Shown: positions 1-11,767, counted from the stretch's first letter. The stretch: 64,000 nt of DNA from Aphanomyces cochlioides (GCA_019828595.1 JAHQRK010000017.1:186001-250000), one strand, 5' to 3'. Notes: generated from the sequence alone by a model not told the origin. Made by a program: numbers and translations.

Positions 1-430
1 ATGTTTAAGGGGGCGAAGCGTGGCTGGGCATTCTGGACATGGAAGAAATCGAGTGATACTGGCGACAACATTGACCGTTGGTCGCTTCGATCGGCCCTCA
101 ACTTGGCCAACTCGGTATGCGAATCTCGTCTTACTCTGTTATCTTACGATCTGTCTTGTAGTTGACTCCAACGGCGACTGAGAAAGCCACCGCCATCTAC
201 GACTCGACTGGCAAGAGTCTCACTCTTCGGAACGATCCTTGGCGTCTCGTAAACGAGAAAACTTGGATTAATGCAGTCGGTCCAGCCAGGGAGTGGTGGT
301 ATGACTCGAACGCCAAGACGCTTCGTAGCTACCTCAGCGGCGAATGTTTGGACGGTTACTCCCAGAATGGGCAATTCGCTGTTCATGGGTATGCCTGTGC
401 CATAAAGCTTGGTAATGGTCGGGTGAGATA
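1..430 (+). pseudogene. 3' part of a GH5 glucanase-like gene with ricin-type lectin domain, copy A (window-truncated, broken)
   Basis: The window opens inside a gene. The first exon (1 to about 114) reads GAKRGWAFWTWKKSSDT, the C-terminal signature of GH5 exo-1,3-beta-glucanase-like proteins (aromatic GW-x-FWTWK strand). A short intron (GTATGC...TTGTAG, about 115-161) leads into an exon translating LTPTATEKATAIYDSTGK onward to CLDGYSQNGQFAVHGYACA, which resembles a ricin-type beta-trefoil lectin module. The family would act on cell-wall beta-1,3-glucan, with the lectin part binding carbohydrate. After YACA the reading frame runs into unrelated sequence and stops at 429-431; the missing lectin half resembles sequence at 1287-1400. 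The 5' part lies outside the window. This is a carbohydrate-binding module, with no evidence of a toxin. Confidence 0.55.
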
Positions 431-1199
431 ATTCTTACCTTAGCTCGAATTAGACGCAGTTGGACTGTATTAGCCTTAGACGACAAGGACCCATAATGAT
501 GTTTCCCGCGTGCCAAACTAATCGAAGTCAGCGAATGACGAACTATCTGACCACACCACCTTCTCGAGTAACGGCGAACAAGTAGTTTGAAGAAAGTGCT
601 TATATTACTAGAAGACAAATACCTCAGCAATCCTATCGGTAAGTTGAAATGATCCTGTGTTAACCGACAATGATTCAACGCTGTATCGACACCTTGGTTT
701 AGTTACAATGTCGAAAGTTCCACGTGCAAAATCAGTCCATGCAAAACGTGTTTATCCCAGCCATTTTATGATCAGCAGTTATTGGTCAATTTTCGAAATG
801 GTTCAACCAATAAGAACTCTCTCTACTGATGGCATTGTCAGAATTTTATTAAAATCCAAATCAAGTCACTATACAAACTCTCATATAGTTTAGAGTACTA
901 CTGTGCCGAATTTTTACGGCGTTATCTATACAAACTTGGTGTAGGAGTCGCTGTGGACTATGGGCTTGGGTGTTTGCTGAAGAGGACGCCACCAACGCTT
1001 CACCAGACGAGCTCACGTTGGTCCTACCTAGTGGGCTGGCGAATTGCTCTTCGCTACTAGTCGCATCCACATGAATAAAAAATCGCCTCTTGGCTACCAT
1101 CTCTCTAGCATTACATTGACTAGACGTCACAGCGTTTTCACTCACGGGCGCGATATCCTCTGTGGGATATCACTTCTAGGGCGAATGGAGCTGTGTCAC

Positions 1200-1430
1200 G
1201 CCTGGATCAATCTTTAGCGATATCAACCGCTTCAGCCAGCTTGCTTCGAGCATGACGGGAATGTTCAAAGGAGCCAAGTGCGGATGGTCGAACTGGACAA
1301 CGGCTCGATCATCCACGACAAGTCGAAATTCTGCCTCACATCCAGCTTGACCCTCGTGGCTTGCGACGCTTCCACGTGTGAAGTCAATCTTGAGGCATTG
1401 CAGATGACAAAACAGTCGGCAGCTCGATAG
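1200..1430 (+). pseudogene. GH5/lectin gene relic, copy B (internally deleted)
   Basis: Around 1215-1290 the plus strand translates to FSQLASSMTGMFKGAKCGW, matching the start of copy A (MFKGAKRGW) and extending it upstream. It then passes directly into DNGSIIHDKSKFCLTSSL and TLVACDAS, the second half of the lectin module. The GH5 C-terminal strand, the intron and the first lectin half are missing, so this copy carries an internal deletion. No continuous reading frame remains. The 431-1200 stretch between copies A and B has no coding signal that I can support. Confidence 0.5.
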
Positions 1431-1759
1431 CTAGATTGCGGGAGGAAGTGTTCGTTTCTTAGGTCCTTCCTCACTCTGGTTTGGATACAGGACACATCTT
1501 CTTGGACATGTACTCTGTTTCAAAGGCTATTGCTCGTTCATTTATTGACAAAAGCGTTGGAACATTGCTGCTCACCGCATGACAGGATTTCCATCTTCGC
1601 TTGATCTATATGGGGAGGTGAACAGCCGAATTTAGGTTATTGTGCTGTTTCCCTGAAACCACCGCATTCGTCTCTAAAACACACAGATAGGGGAGTGCCG
1701 CCTCCCGTGAATATGCACTTGATTGACTTTCGCAGTAGCTAGCAAAGCACAGACTGAGA

Positions 1760-3417
1760 CTAAGATCTAAATCTCATCTTCTCTTCCTTGACTTGTTGAA
1801 CTCTTGATTGTCTTTTCATCGACCGTACGGAAGTCTTCTCTATCGAGCCTTGGTCGTTGAGTCTTGGTCTTGATCTTGAAGTGGCTTTCAACTTGCAATT
1901 CACTGCGGTAGGCACTCGGCTGTTCAGAGAACAAGCCTGTGACGTGGCGGAGCATGGCTTAACCACGACACCGCACACATCACCCCCCAAGCCATGCTCC
2001 GCAAGGAAACATGCTTGGTTGAAACCATGAGCTACATACATCGCCATCGCAGCCTCAAGGTCTTCTCGCGCTTTCTTCGACTTGATCGTCTTCGCGTACG
2101 CTCGCACCACTGCAGGACATTCGCGCATCAACTTGCTGAGCAGCTCCCATGAGGCTTCGATGTCTTCAAGGCCTTCCCAACGAACAAGCAGGGCATACTC
2201 GCCAGCGTCTCGATCGATCTTGTGCGGCAGAATAGCGTTAACCTTCAATAGAATACCTTGTTCTGAGATGTGTTCGAGTATTTCTTCCGTGACTTGAAAG
2301 CTTTCTTCAGCATAGAGCTTGATTCTTGACAGATGGGCTTGACGTCACTCCTTCGTGAGTAGATTAGATATTTCAACTGAGTACTCGCCAACTTCTGTCA
2401 CTCGACAGGGTCCAAGCCATGTCACGAGAAGCTTCGGATGATGATTCTCGTCGACTCTTGACCAAAGCACGTAGTCTCCTTCGCACACATTGCAGGCTTC
2501 CGCGTTCGCAGTCGCAGCCGTTGCTTTCTGTCCACGTGTTTCGTTCTTCTGGAGGACTTGCTTGTGCATCGCTTGTAGACTCGTTCGTAGTTCTTCAAGG
2601 CTGCTTCGGACATCGACGCTGGACAGCTCAACGTCACGAAGTCCTTCTTCGAGACCTAGTACAATCACATCCAAGGGTGTAGTGGGTTCCAATCCTGTAA
2701 AGAGCTCCATAGGCGACTTGTTTGCGAGGGATGGCACTGGAGTTTGGTTGAGATTCGCTTGCACCACCGGCAGTAGATAGTCCCATTGGTCGGCCAGACG
2801 GAATTCGCGCAGCATCACTCGCATTACTTGTAATATGTCGCGGTTCATTCGCTCGACTGTTCCGTTACGCCAGGGACAATACGCTAGAGTGAAATCATGA
2901 TGAACCTTGAATTGTGGGCCAGCGCTTTCACAGCCACGATCTTGAAATGGGTTCCTTGATCGCTGATCCAAACTCTTGGCATTCCAAATCGCTTCGCCCA
3001 GTTCACAGTCGCATCAACACACACTTGACTTGTAGGCGCATCGCATGCAACGAGTTCGCAAAAGTGTGTCAAGTCGTCCTTGAGTACCAACACGTACTTG
3101 GCTCCACCTAGAGAGTTTCTCATAAAGATCAAAGTGTAGTCCTTCGTTCCTTCGCTTCGCGTGCCAAATCGGTGCATACGGTCTGTGCACCACTCTCCCC
3201 CTTTTACATGAGGACATAGAAGGCATCCAGCGACAAACTTTCCAGCTAGGTCTTGCAGCAGCTCGATCCAGAATAATCGCTTAAGATGGTTGACCAGCAC
3301 GGCTTGTCCACGGTGACCCATGCTTCCACAGTGTGCTACAACCAAATCAAGTCTTCGGCTGCTGCTGGGATCCAAATTCGGCCCTCGATAATGATGTCCT
3401 GTATGGACTCGTCTCCA
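1760..3417 (-). mobile_element. Ty3/gypsy (chromovirus-type) retrotransposon relic: integrase plus chromodomain
   Basis: Reading from 3417 down to 1760, the minus strand encodes the 3' part of a pol gene. First comes a degenerate HHCC zinc region (HCGSMGHRGQ ... GCLLC), then an integrase core with YVLVLKDDLTHF, WISDQGTHFK and the DDE glutamate context RNGTVERMNRD, then a C-terminal chromodomain (EYALLVRWEGLEDIEASWE, about 2110-2230). The frame is broken around 3120-3160 and near 2920 (single-base shift), and an in-frame TGA interrupts it at 2345-2347. Protease, reverse transcriptase and RNase H are absent: at about 3417 the element stops and lectin-gene sequence begins. No LTR could be recognised. 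A dead fragment. Confidence 0.8.
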
Positions 3418-3803
3418 ACGGCGACTGAGAAAGCCACCGCCATCTACGACTCGACTGGCAAGAGTCTCACTCTTCGGAACGATCCTTAGCGTCTCGTAAA
3501 CGAGAAAACTTGGATTAATGCAGTCGCTCCAGCCAGGGAGTGGTGGTATGACTCGAACGCCAAGACGCTTCGTAGCTACCTCAGCGGTGAATGCTTGGAT
3601 GGCTATCCGACTCAAAATGGACAATACGCGGTCCATGGGTATGCCTGTGCCGCTTGCAACCAAACCCAAGTGTGGACGTTGTCGAACGGCTCGGTCATCC
3701 ACAACTTGTCCAAGTTTTGCCTCACGTCGAGTTTGACCCTCGTGGCTTGCGATGCGTCCAAGGTCAACCAAAAGTTCACGATCACAACGAAAAGCTCACG
3801 ATG
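3418..3803 (+). pseudogene. Ricin-type lectin module relic, copy C
   Basis: Starts with CCAACGGCGACTGAGAAAGC exactly as in copy A and translates the full lectin-like module through YACAACNQTQVWTLSNGS, SKFCLTSSLTLVACDAS and VNQKFTITTKSSR before a stop at 3802-3804. A TGG codon of copy A is TAG here (3487-3489), so it cannot be translated through. Its 5' edge is fused to the truncated retrotransposon; no GH5 part is attached. The first 170 bases are almost identical to copy A whereas the rest is clearly more divergent. From 3804 to 4308 I see no gene. Confidence 0.55.
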
Positions 3804-4308
3804 AACAGCCGAGACTCTATTGTAGTCACTGCATATAATGCATAATGGAGTTTGATTTGTGTTTCGTTGATCGCGGTCCTTGTAGCTTACAATTGATATC
3901 ATTGTCGCGACTGAGGTTAGAGAGGCCTAAAGATCGCGGAAGCCATGGCTTTTGGACGGAACTTCCCTGGGATCAACGAGCACAACTTGGTTCTCAACCC
4001 GATGGAATGTCAGACAACCTCATCAATCCTCATCGAGATAGTGCCCGCCGTCAAAATGAAAGAAAGAGTTGTCAAGCTGTCGCCCCTCACCCAGTGAACC
4101 CTTGTTGACTGTAGAATATCAAAACTGAAATCACCGATCAGAGCATTAGTTAGACGAGTTCTAGACTTTCAAATCAAAACTTGTCAAGGGTACATGATGC
4201 CCTTTCAACGGACTTTGCAGTACATGTCGTAGTGAACAATTGACCAGTCGGTCAAGAGGGAGACGAGTATTGTAGGATTCCTTGCCCTGTAAAGTCGAAT
4301 AAATTTCT

Positions 4309-4398
4309 GTGTTTGCTACCGTCTGTATTGAGAGATCGATGGATATCACAAACGACTTGCAATCATGGCGATGATTCCTTTGGAAGTAAAAAGCATGA
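4309..4398 (+). repeat. Left arm of a 90-base inverted repeat
   Basis: This arm begins GTGTTTGCTACCGTCTG and ends AGTAAAAAGCATGA. Its reverse complement lies at 5263-5352 with one mismatch noticed in 90 bases. Similarity ends sharply on both sides. The 864 bases between the arms hold no recognisable gene. Confidence 0.85.
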
Positions 4399-5262
4399 TA
4401 ACATAGATATGAAATGGCTTTGACATCCTGTTAACGATAACAATTCATTTGATGGAGAAGAGTGTTCAACATAATCGACTATCTGTCGTTGTTGTGGGTC
4501 TACTTGACAAAGACTGCCGAGCGCTGTACTCTACCAGAGCGAATAATAAGGACGATCACGTTCACAACATAAATTTACTTCATGCCAATTGCTCTAACAG
4601 CAATTCCTTACTATAGGCCATCAAATGCTCAACAATTACGCAGTAAAATGCTATTTAAATGCATCCAGGTCCATGTGATAGTTTCATGGTTGATTTTGAT
4701 GGAAGCATAACAAGATCATAATTGTCATAGAATAGATTTACATGATGGACGTGATTGCCGTCAATATTAGCAAGTCACAGAATTGGTTGCGTACAACGCT
4801 TTGCGGTTTTTGTCAGGTAGACCCAGATGGGAAAAGATTATTGCGCTCTTTTCCCATCAAGTCAATGAATTGTCTTTATGAAATGTCTTCACGATGTCAA
4901 GGAATTTCAGGTTTACAAATATCTCTCGGACTTAGTGTTAATATAGTACACCAGTAGCTTCATGATGGGCTTTGTAGGCTTGACAACAACGAATTGTAAT
5001 GTATGCTTTCTCGAGTTATCAATGGTAACAACGTATAGATCGAGTCGTTTGTGCATACAACTATGATTAAATCACCAAGAAAATGCAGGCTATCAACGTT
5101 GCAAGTGTCAACTTTTAATGAGTCGAATGAATTTTTCCTCTCACAACACTGTCATTTCCTGGAGTGAGACAAAAACGATCTGCAACGCCATTCGCCTCCA
5201 AGCTTTTAAAAGAGAGTTGATCTAATTGGTCCAGAGTTTCCAGTACAATGATAAATAGGTTT

Positions 5263-5352
5263 TCATGCTTTTTACTTCCAAAGGAATCATCGCCATGATT
5301 GCAAGTCGTTTGTGATATCCATCGATCTCTCAATACAGACAGTAGCAAACAC
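5263..5352 (-). repeat. Right arm of the 90-base inverted repeat
   Basis: Reverse-complement partner of 4309-4398, ending ...GACAGTAGCAAACAC. Together the arms would define a non-autonomous element of about 1044 bp, but I found no clear target-site duplication. The stretch 5353-6076 contains no supported gene; it ends just upstream of the first kinase copy. Confidence 0.85.
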
Positions 5353-7890
5353 TTACAACAATAGCTTTGTTGCTGTACAATGATTTGTATGTGTACACTT
5401 TATTCAAGTTAAAGGGTCTGACAAACAGAAAAAGGGGTCCAATGTTTAGCATCTCCCAGAATTTCACTTTGAACTTCTGTCTCGTAACCAACGGCGTCGA
5501 TTAGGTAATATCGTCTGTGTCGACTTGATACTTGTGAAAATTCAACTTTTTGTGCAACACCACAGATCTCGGAAGGTGAATATGTGTTACTGTCTAAAGA
5601 ATCGGCTCTCCACGCTCTTAAAACGAGGTTGGTAGCGTCAGACCTCTACGCACATTTTGTGACAAAATGTCTCGAGATGGATTAGAACACGATGATCGTG
5701 ACAATGCATTTCAATGATCAATGCTAATTTGCGAGATTGATGAAACTCTCACATGTTTCTCATGGTAGACTCGGTGACACACTGGCGAGGGCATTTCATG
5801 TAGTAGGAAGTAGCGCCTCGGTAGAGGCGACGCGGTTTGTTGCTTTCGACCGCCAAGACTTTCCAATCGACGACACGACCAACATTGACATTTCGTGGGA
5901 TCGTGTGGATGTTGAGTCAATTCGATGACGCGCAAGGAAGATCCACCCATTACAGTGAACTGTACTGATTTCTTTAAGTTTAAATCTTGTCCTCCCGTCT
6001 CAGCTGTATCGAAGAGTGTCCCCCAACTGAATCTTCAATGTGAGAGTCCAAACGTGGCAGAATTCATTTTGCAGTGATGAGAATACTTGCTAACGTTGCG
6101 CTGTGTCTCGGATGGACGAGCGGTGCGGACGACGAGAAGAACTACAATTGTCCCTATTCTGACTTTCCAGAGCCCTATAACGCGATTCGCGAATTCTCGC
6201 GAGACAAGAAAGATTTTCAAATTGTCGATCGAAATTGCAATGTTCTCAATACGACAGAATACCAAGCTGTGGGGAACTGCCAAGGCTATTTCGACGACTT
6301 GATGTGAGTAAACATGAGGGCATTATGCTCATGCAACCACTGCGTAGATATCTACATGATCAGCCCTTCATGTCCCTAGCCAACGCTGTCTTTCGCAACA
6401 ACGTTACTGGAATGTACGAGTGCATACTCTTGGGAACTTTTTGATCCATCATGTGATTAGAGAATTGCGAAATACAAGTGTGAAAGCTTATCCTCTCAAT
6501 TGGCCTCCGAATAGAACCAACATGTGCGTGTTCTAGCGACGTCCATGGAATACTCAACATGCTCTAGTTATTTTGAAGACTTGGTGCTGGAGTTGCCCCC
6601 ACCAAATATCAAAGGTATACGCATCGTGTTCTCCAACGCGACAATGAAAAACGTATCTACACTCAATACAACGGTCGTCTCCAAGTTGTGAGCTGGATTC
6701 AACATCACTTCAGTACTCATGTCGTGCTTGAATAGACGATTTAGCAATGCGCCAAGTCCACTGGTGCTACCAAACTTGGACTGGTCAAACATTGAAGACT
6801 TGTACGAATATCAAAACTGGTTTCGTTGTTTAACAAAGTCGCCTTGGTAGCACGGTGTGGAATAGCCACATGGCATCGATATCGAATTAACGATTCAGCG
6901 ACAAGATTGCAAAAGTATAAGTGTCAATCATACAATGCCGTCTCACAACACGTTGGTAGGGATATTTCTGACAGTCAGATATCAAACTGGTCCATGACAC
7001 TCGACACGTACAATCACCTCAACAACGCCAGCACAACGTTGTCGAATTCCACCAGTACGTTCGACTCTTCCCAGTGCACAAGACAACAAAATACTATCAT
7101 GAAATTGTGGTCCAACAAAACTTCCAACTTCACAGTTTGCGTTGACACTTCGACTCCTCTTGATCCCAGCAATGGTACTCTTTATGACTTCTTCGCATGT
7201 TAGATCTCAATAATTCTAGGTGGCACATCAAAAGACTCTTATGTTGGCATGATTGTGGGTGTGTCCATTGGAAGTACTGTTGTCCTCATCGTTACTATTT
7301 TTGCTCATAAATTGGCTTCTCAACAACAGACAGCATTGAAGAAAAGATTTGAAACTACAGAGACACCATCAATAGACGGGGAAGGCGGCGTCGACATGGA
7401 AGCACTGACACTTGTGCGGCTCAATGACGCTGACATTCAATTCGACCGAATATTGGGATCCGGTGCGTTTGCCAATGTATGGCTTGGCACGTACAACCAT
7501 CACTTTGTGGCGATCAATAAAATTAGTGCCAAGACGATCCGTGTCTCCCAGCTTCAGTCTTTTGTCGATGAAATCAAACTCATGAGCCAATTCGACTGTC
7601 CATACATTGTCACCTTGATTGGAGCGTGCTGGACGCGACCGGTGGACGTGAAATGCGTCATGGAATACATGGACAGCGGCGACATGGAGTACTACCTCCG
7701 GTCCAAAATAGAAGTCTCATAAGTTTCAAATCACAGTTTTTCAGTCAACACTTCGAATTCTTCGAAAACTCGAACATACTCAAAAAGCTCTGATTAGCGG
7801 GAATTCCACGGTACCCATGCTACTTCGAAACCCAACCAACCAGACTTCGTAAAAAACGAATAAATTTTCAATACTTTAATCAAGCTACAA

Positions 7891-7908
7891 TTATCCGGAT
7901 CCGGATAA
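7891..7908. promoter_or_regulatory. 18-base palindrome upstream of mariner transposase, copy 1
   Basis: TTATCCGGATCCGGATAA is a perfect palindrome ending 53 bases before the transposase ATG. The identical 18-mer sits at the same distance in copy 2 (51427-51444). Its position fits a promoter operator or an internal transposase-binding site; the function is inferred. Confidence 0.6.
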
Positions 7909-7961
7909 TCATACTGAACTTTGCCGCCTTTTCATGGCATTTTGAGTTCTCGACAGCTTCC

Positions 7962-9433
7962 ATGAAGGACCTTACTCTACAAGAGCGGCAGAGTGTCGTC
8001 CAACATCTTCTTCTGTATGTCCAGTCTCCAAGTATGAAGCTCAAACCAGGCGCAATTAGTCAAGTGGCTGCGAAGTTTGGTGTAACGACAAAAACAATCT
8101 CTCGAATCTGGCAACGAGCCGCCATAGACGTCAACTGTGGCCGTGTCCTCTGCTCGGATGTGTCGTCCAGGCGTGCTGTCAATGTTGGCCGCAAACAAAA
8201 GTGGTTGGGTGTGGCTGAGCGGATCAAGCATATCTCACTCGCTCGTCGAACCAGTCTTCGAAAAACAGCAAAAGCACTTGATATACCGTACAGCACATTG
8301 CAGCGATATTTGAAACGTGGTGAGGTCGTCAAGTACAGGAGCAACATACGACCTAAACTCAGTGACGCCAACAAGCATGCACGGGTCAAGTGGGCGCTAG
8401 ACCACGTAAGACACAACAGAGGTCTGTTCTTTGACAGCATGATGGATGTTGTCCACATTGATGAAAAATGGTTTTTCCTCACCAAAATCAAGACGACAAA
8501 CTACCTCGCCCCGGACGAAGAACCCCCTCATCATACCGAACGGTCGAAGCAGCATATAACCAAAATCATGTTTCTCGCGGCAGTAGCCCGGCCTCGCTGG
8601 GATGAAGCGTCTGGTTCATGGTTCGATGGAAAAATCGGTTTGTGGCCTTTTATTGAAGAACTGCCCGCTGCACGAATCAGTCGTAATTGACCCGCAGAAA
8701 CCCTTGAGCTACACTCCATTCCGGTGAACAAAGAGACGTACAAGCAGATGCTCCTTACGAAAGTTATTCCAAGTATCAAGGATAAGTGGCCACTTGGATC
8801 TACAAGAAATGTCATGATTCAACAAGACAATGCAAGGCCACATACTGCTGCGTTTGACGATGATGTGACTCTTGCTTGCAATGAAGATGGTTGGAATATT
8901 GTCGTACGATGCCAGCCACCAAACTCACCTGACATGAATGTCTTGGATTTGGTTTTTTTCGCGCAATCCAAAGCCTACAAGAAAATTGTCATTCACGTCG
9001 TATGATAGATGTCATCGACTCGGCCAATTCAGCTTGGAGAGATGTCGATTCTGTCACTCTGAACAATAATTTTTTGACTCTGCAGGCATGCCTGCAAGAA
9101 GTTCTTAAAGTGGAAGGAGACAACAAGTACAAGACACCACATATGCGTAAGTCGTCGTTGATGGCCAGTGGAATGCTCCCTGAAGTTCTGCCTTGCGACA
9201 CGAGTGTCTTTAATCGTTGTTGTGAGCTGCTCAACGGGCTCGACCTCGAAGAACGCTTCCAAATGTTGGCGGTCAAAAATGACATTGAAATGACTGATAT
9301 ATGTACCGCATTAGAAGGCATTGGCGTTGGTGGGCTCGATATGGAGTCTTCCGGTGAAGATGGTGACGAAGACGAAAGTGACGGTGAAAATCTTGATTTC
9401 ATTCCACGTATTCTTGGATTGAACCTGCAGTAA
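7962..9433 (+). pseudogene. Mariner DD39D transposase, broken by one stop and one frameshift
   Basis: The start codon MKDLTLQERQSVVQHLL opens an N-terminal helix-turn-helix region (AAKFGVTTKTISRIWQRA, then a second HTH, LRKTAKALDIPYSTLQRYLK). The catalytic core shows VVHIDEKWFF (first Asp), MIQQDNARPH (second Asp) and NSPDMNVLDL (third Asp, 39 residues after the second). An in-frame TGA at 8688-8690 replaces an Arg codon (CGC in copy 2). A single-base deletion around 8949-8955 moves the C-terminal third into another frame (9002-9433), which ends in an acidic tail (SSGEDGDEDESDGEN). Not translatable as one protein. Would cut and paste the element at TA if intact. Confidence 0.9.
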
Positions 9434-10162
9434 ACGAATATATTGATTTTTGTATGGATTTATTTTTGTTTAACAGTGGCACTTCAGCGGACTTTAATTT
9501 CGGATCTTCAACATTTTGCCAATCGGACTTTTATTTTGGACCGGAGGTAGTACTTGGCCACGCACGACCAGCACCAATTTCCATTGCGAGACAAGTATTT
9601 GCATATTCAGAGTCTGATTGAAGCGATGGTGTATTTGCACTCGCTGGACATTATCCACCGCGATTTGAAGTCAAGAAACATTGTGATTGATTCCAAGAAG
9701 GGGACGAAATTGACCGATTTTGGAGTGTCCAAGGAAGACTTGCAGCAAACGATGACGTTGGGTGTGGGCACTTTCAGGTGGATGGCTCCTGAAGTCGTGC
9801 AAGATCAGCAGTATACGACGGCTGCCGATATCTTTTCGTTCGGTACTTGCATCGTACCACTCAACAGTGTCTGACAGTGAATTGTAGGTATCGTCTTGTC
9901 TGAATTTGACTCACACCAGATCCCATACACTGATGTGATGAAACCTGGAACGAATGAACCGCTGTCAGACTCGGCTATAATGCTACGCGTGGCCACAGGA
10001 TCTGTCAAGCCAACTTTCTCGGAAGAATCTCCCATTTGGATTCGAGAGATTGCGTTCGACTGCTTGGTGTTCGACGCAAGGCAACGGCCAACCGCCCCGC
10101 AAATTGCTCACAAGATTCGAACAGTTCTTCGCGAACTGGCACCAGATTTGTTCTCGCTTTGA

Positions 10163-11767
10163 TATTGTGTTGACGTTTTCACACGTTGAACACTCATTTC
10201 GTCGCAAGTGTAGATGGTGGTAATATCTTTGGCTTCTCGAAACTGGATACGAAAGGCTAAACGGAATAAATGCAACTTAATCTGTGCAAGTATTCAAGCC
10301 GCTTTTGAATCTAGCTCGCACTTTAAGTGAAAACCAGTCTATATTCTTGCATGGTTTGAATGAACTTCAGTGTTTTTCGACGACAAGCCCACCTGAAAGT
10401 TTCCCAAGTCAGAAAGGATTCGTTCAAATAAAAATGCAAGGCCGAGGGCTGTCTTGATTCTCGACATGCGATTGAACTCAAAATTCAGCTTCAATTCTAA
10501 ACAAAGTGTACGCAAGTTTCCAAATTTCGTGCGGATTTCGCGAGCTATCTGTGTCACTGTTGGGGCGAAATTGCGGTTCGAATACCAAGCAATGGTACAT
10601 AATGTCGTAAATTCAAAGGGGCTTTAATTTGAAAAGGTTGATTTCATTGAGCCCGGTGTCGCTTTGACCATAACAGCTCACAATTTCCGCAAATTTTCCC
10701 GAGTTTTGCGGATATTTTTTTGAAATATGCGGAATTTTGAAACCTTTCCGCAGACTTTTTCCGCAAAACGCGGAAGTTGAGGAAGGCCATTCCGCAAAAT
10801 CAATGGAAAGTAAGGTAGATCGATCTTGGTTAGTGTGCGATGCACAGAGGAAGCTGGTCTTTTGTATATTTTATTTTGTGCAGGCTATGAAACCCCTCTT
10901 CTAACCAAGGAGGCTTGGTATAAAGACCACATGCACAACATCCCAGATTTTATCGACGGCTTCTTGTTAATTGGATTCATTGTTTTCATCCCAAGTCAGT
11001 ACTTGGAAACATCGTTATTATCTCTCTTCGACATTACGTAGTTTCGTGTCAAGCTTGAGAAAGTAGTGATTATTTTGGCACCGAAACGAGTGGAATATGA
11101 GGAATCGTATTACTGACAAAGGTTTGATTGGCTAAAAATATTCTTAAATTCATTTTGATTGGCAAATCGATTAGCACAGCGATTGTGCTCACGATGCGCA
11201 GAACTTGGTACATGCTCACGGCGGGCCAAAATTTTGAGACTTTGACATTTCCAAAATCACAAGAGCATGGCTTAAAAGCAAGAGATGGGCCCTAGACAGT
11301 TTTGGGCAGTACCGTTCTTACATTTTTTGTCCTTTGCGGAAATGCGGAAGCACATATAACACTCTCAGCAGCGATAGATATTGATTTGATGCATCACAAC
11401 CTTTCAGATACGTTGTGTGCTTGATATACTAAACTACATCGCACATGTTTAGTTCGTTGAAGTAAACTAGATATACTTTGCGGTCGAGTTTTCGTCAATT
11501 TGCGGAAGTCTGATACCCTCATTCCGCAACTTCCGCTGTGGAAATTGTAACACTGCCTCCAAGTTCTCCATATTAGTATATGAAAATTGATGCGTGTCGA
11601 ATTCAAGAACACCGAGATACATTAGTCTAGATGCTTAATACTCACAATAGATTTGGCAGGATCGACTCCGAGTTGCTACTTATCGAACGACACTTTTCAA
11701 TACGTCAATGCGTGTGAAATCAACAAGATATTTCTTTTTGTAGAATCAACCTAATTTTAGTTCAAAT
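10163..11767. other. Intergenic, no gene seen; GCGGAA/TTCCGC-rich
   Basis: No credible coding sequence was found between the end of kinase copy 1 and the 3' end of kinase copy 2. Two patches (about 10680-10800 and 11330-11540) are crowded with TTTGCGG, GCGGAA and TTCCGCAAAA words on both strands. I do not recognise them as a known element. Confidence 0.4.

Larger units (their letters stand above)
7692..9550 (+). mobile_element. DD39D mariner-like transposon, copy 1 (complete ends, dead transposase)
   Basis: Ends are seen directly: left CTACCTCCGGTCCAAAATA, right its inverted partner (TATTTTGGACCGGAGGTAG), flanked by TA at 7690-7691 and 9551-9552. The length is 1859 bp. The terminal repeats resemble those of plant Stowaway/Osmar-type mariners (CTCCCTCCG...), and the transposase has the DD39D arrangement described for plant mariner-like elements. 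It lies in the sense orientation inside a kinase gene. Confidence 0.92.
6077..10162 (+). pseudogene. Receptor-like TKL protein kinase, copy 1, interrupted by a mariner element
   Basis: The ATG at 6077 opens a signal-peptide-like start (MRILANVALCLGWTSG), then an ectodomain with NCPYSDFPEPYNAIREF, VVDRNCNVLNTTEYQAVGN-type and LELPPPNIKGIR blocks on several small exons. A membrane segment (MIVGVSIGSTVVLIVTIFAH, about 7249-7308) is followed by a kinase domain with glycine loop GSGAFANV, IIHRDLKSRN, DFGVSKED and RWMAPE, a short intron at about 9844-9888, and the C-lobe to FSL* at 10162. A complete mariner element (7692-9550) splits the kinase domain; removing it and one TA restores the frame. The beta-3 lysine motif reads VAIN instead of VAIK, so catalysis was probably impaired even before insertion. 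Ectodomain exon borders are uncertain. Family role, inferred: a surface receptor phosphorylating Ser/Thr. Confidence 0.8.

Noticed and set aside
1..3803. Ricin-type lectin sequences as toxin genes
   Set aside because: Only the carbohydrate-binding beta-trefoil is present, linked to a GH5-like glucanase C-terminus; there is no toxic enzymatic chain.
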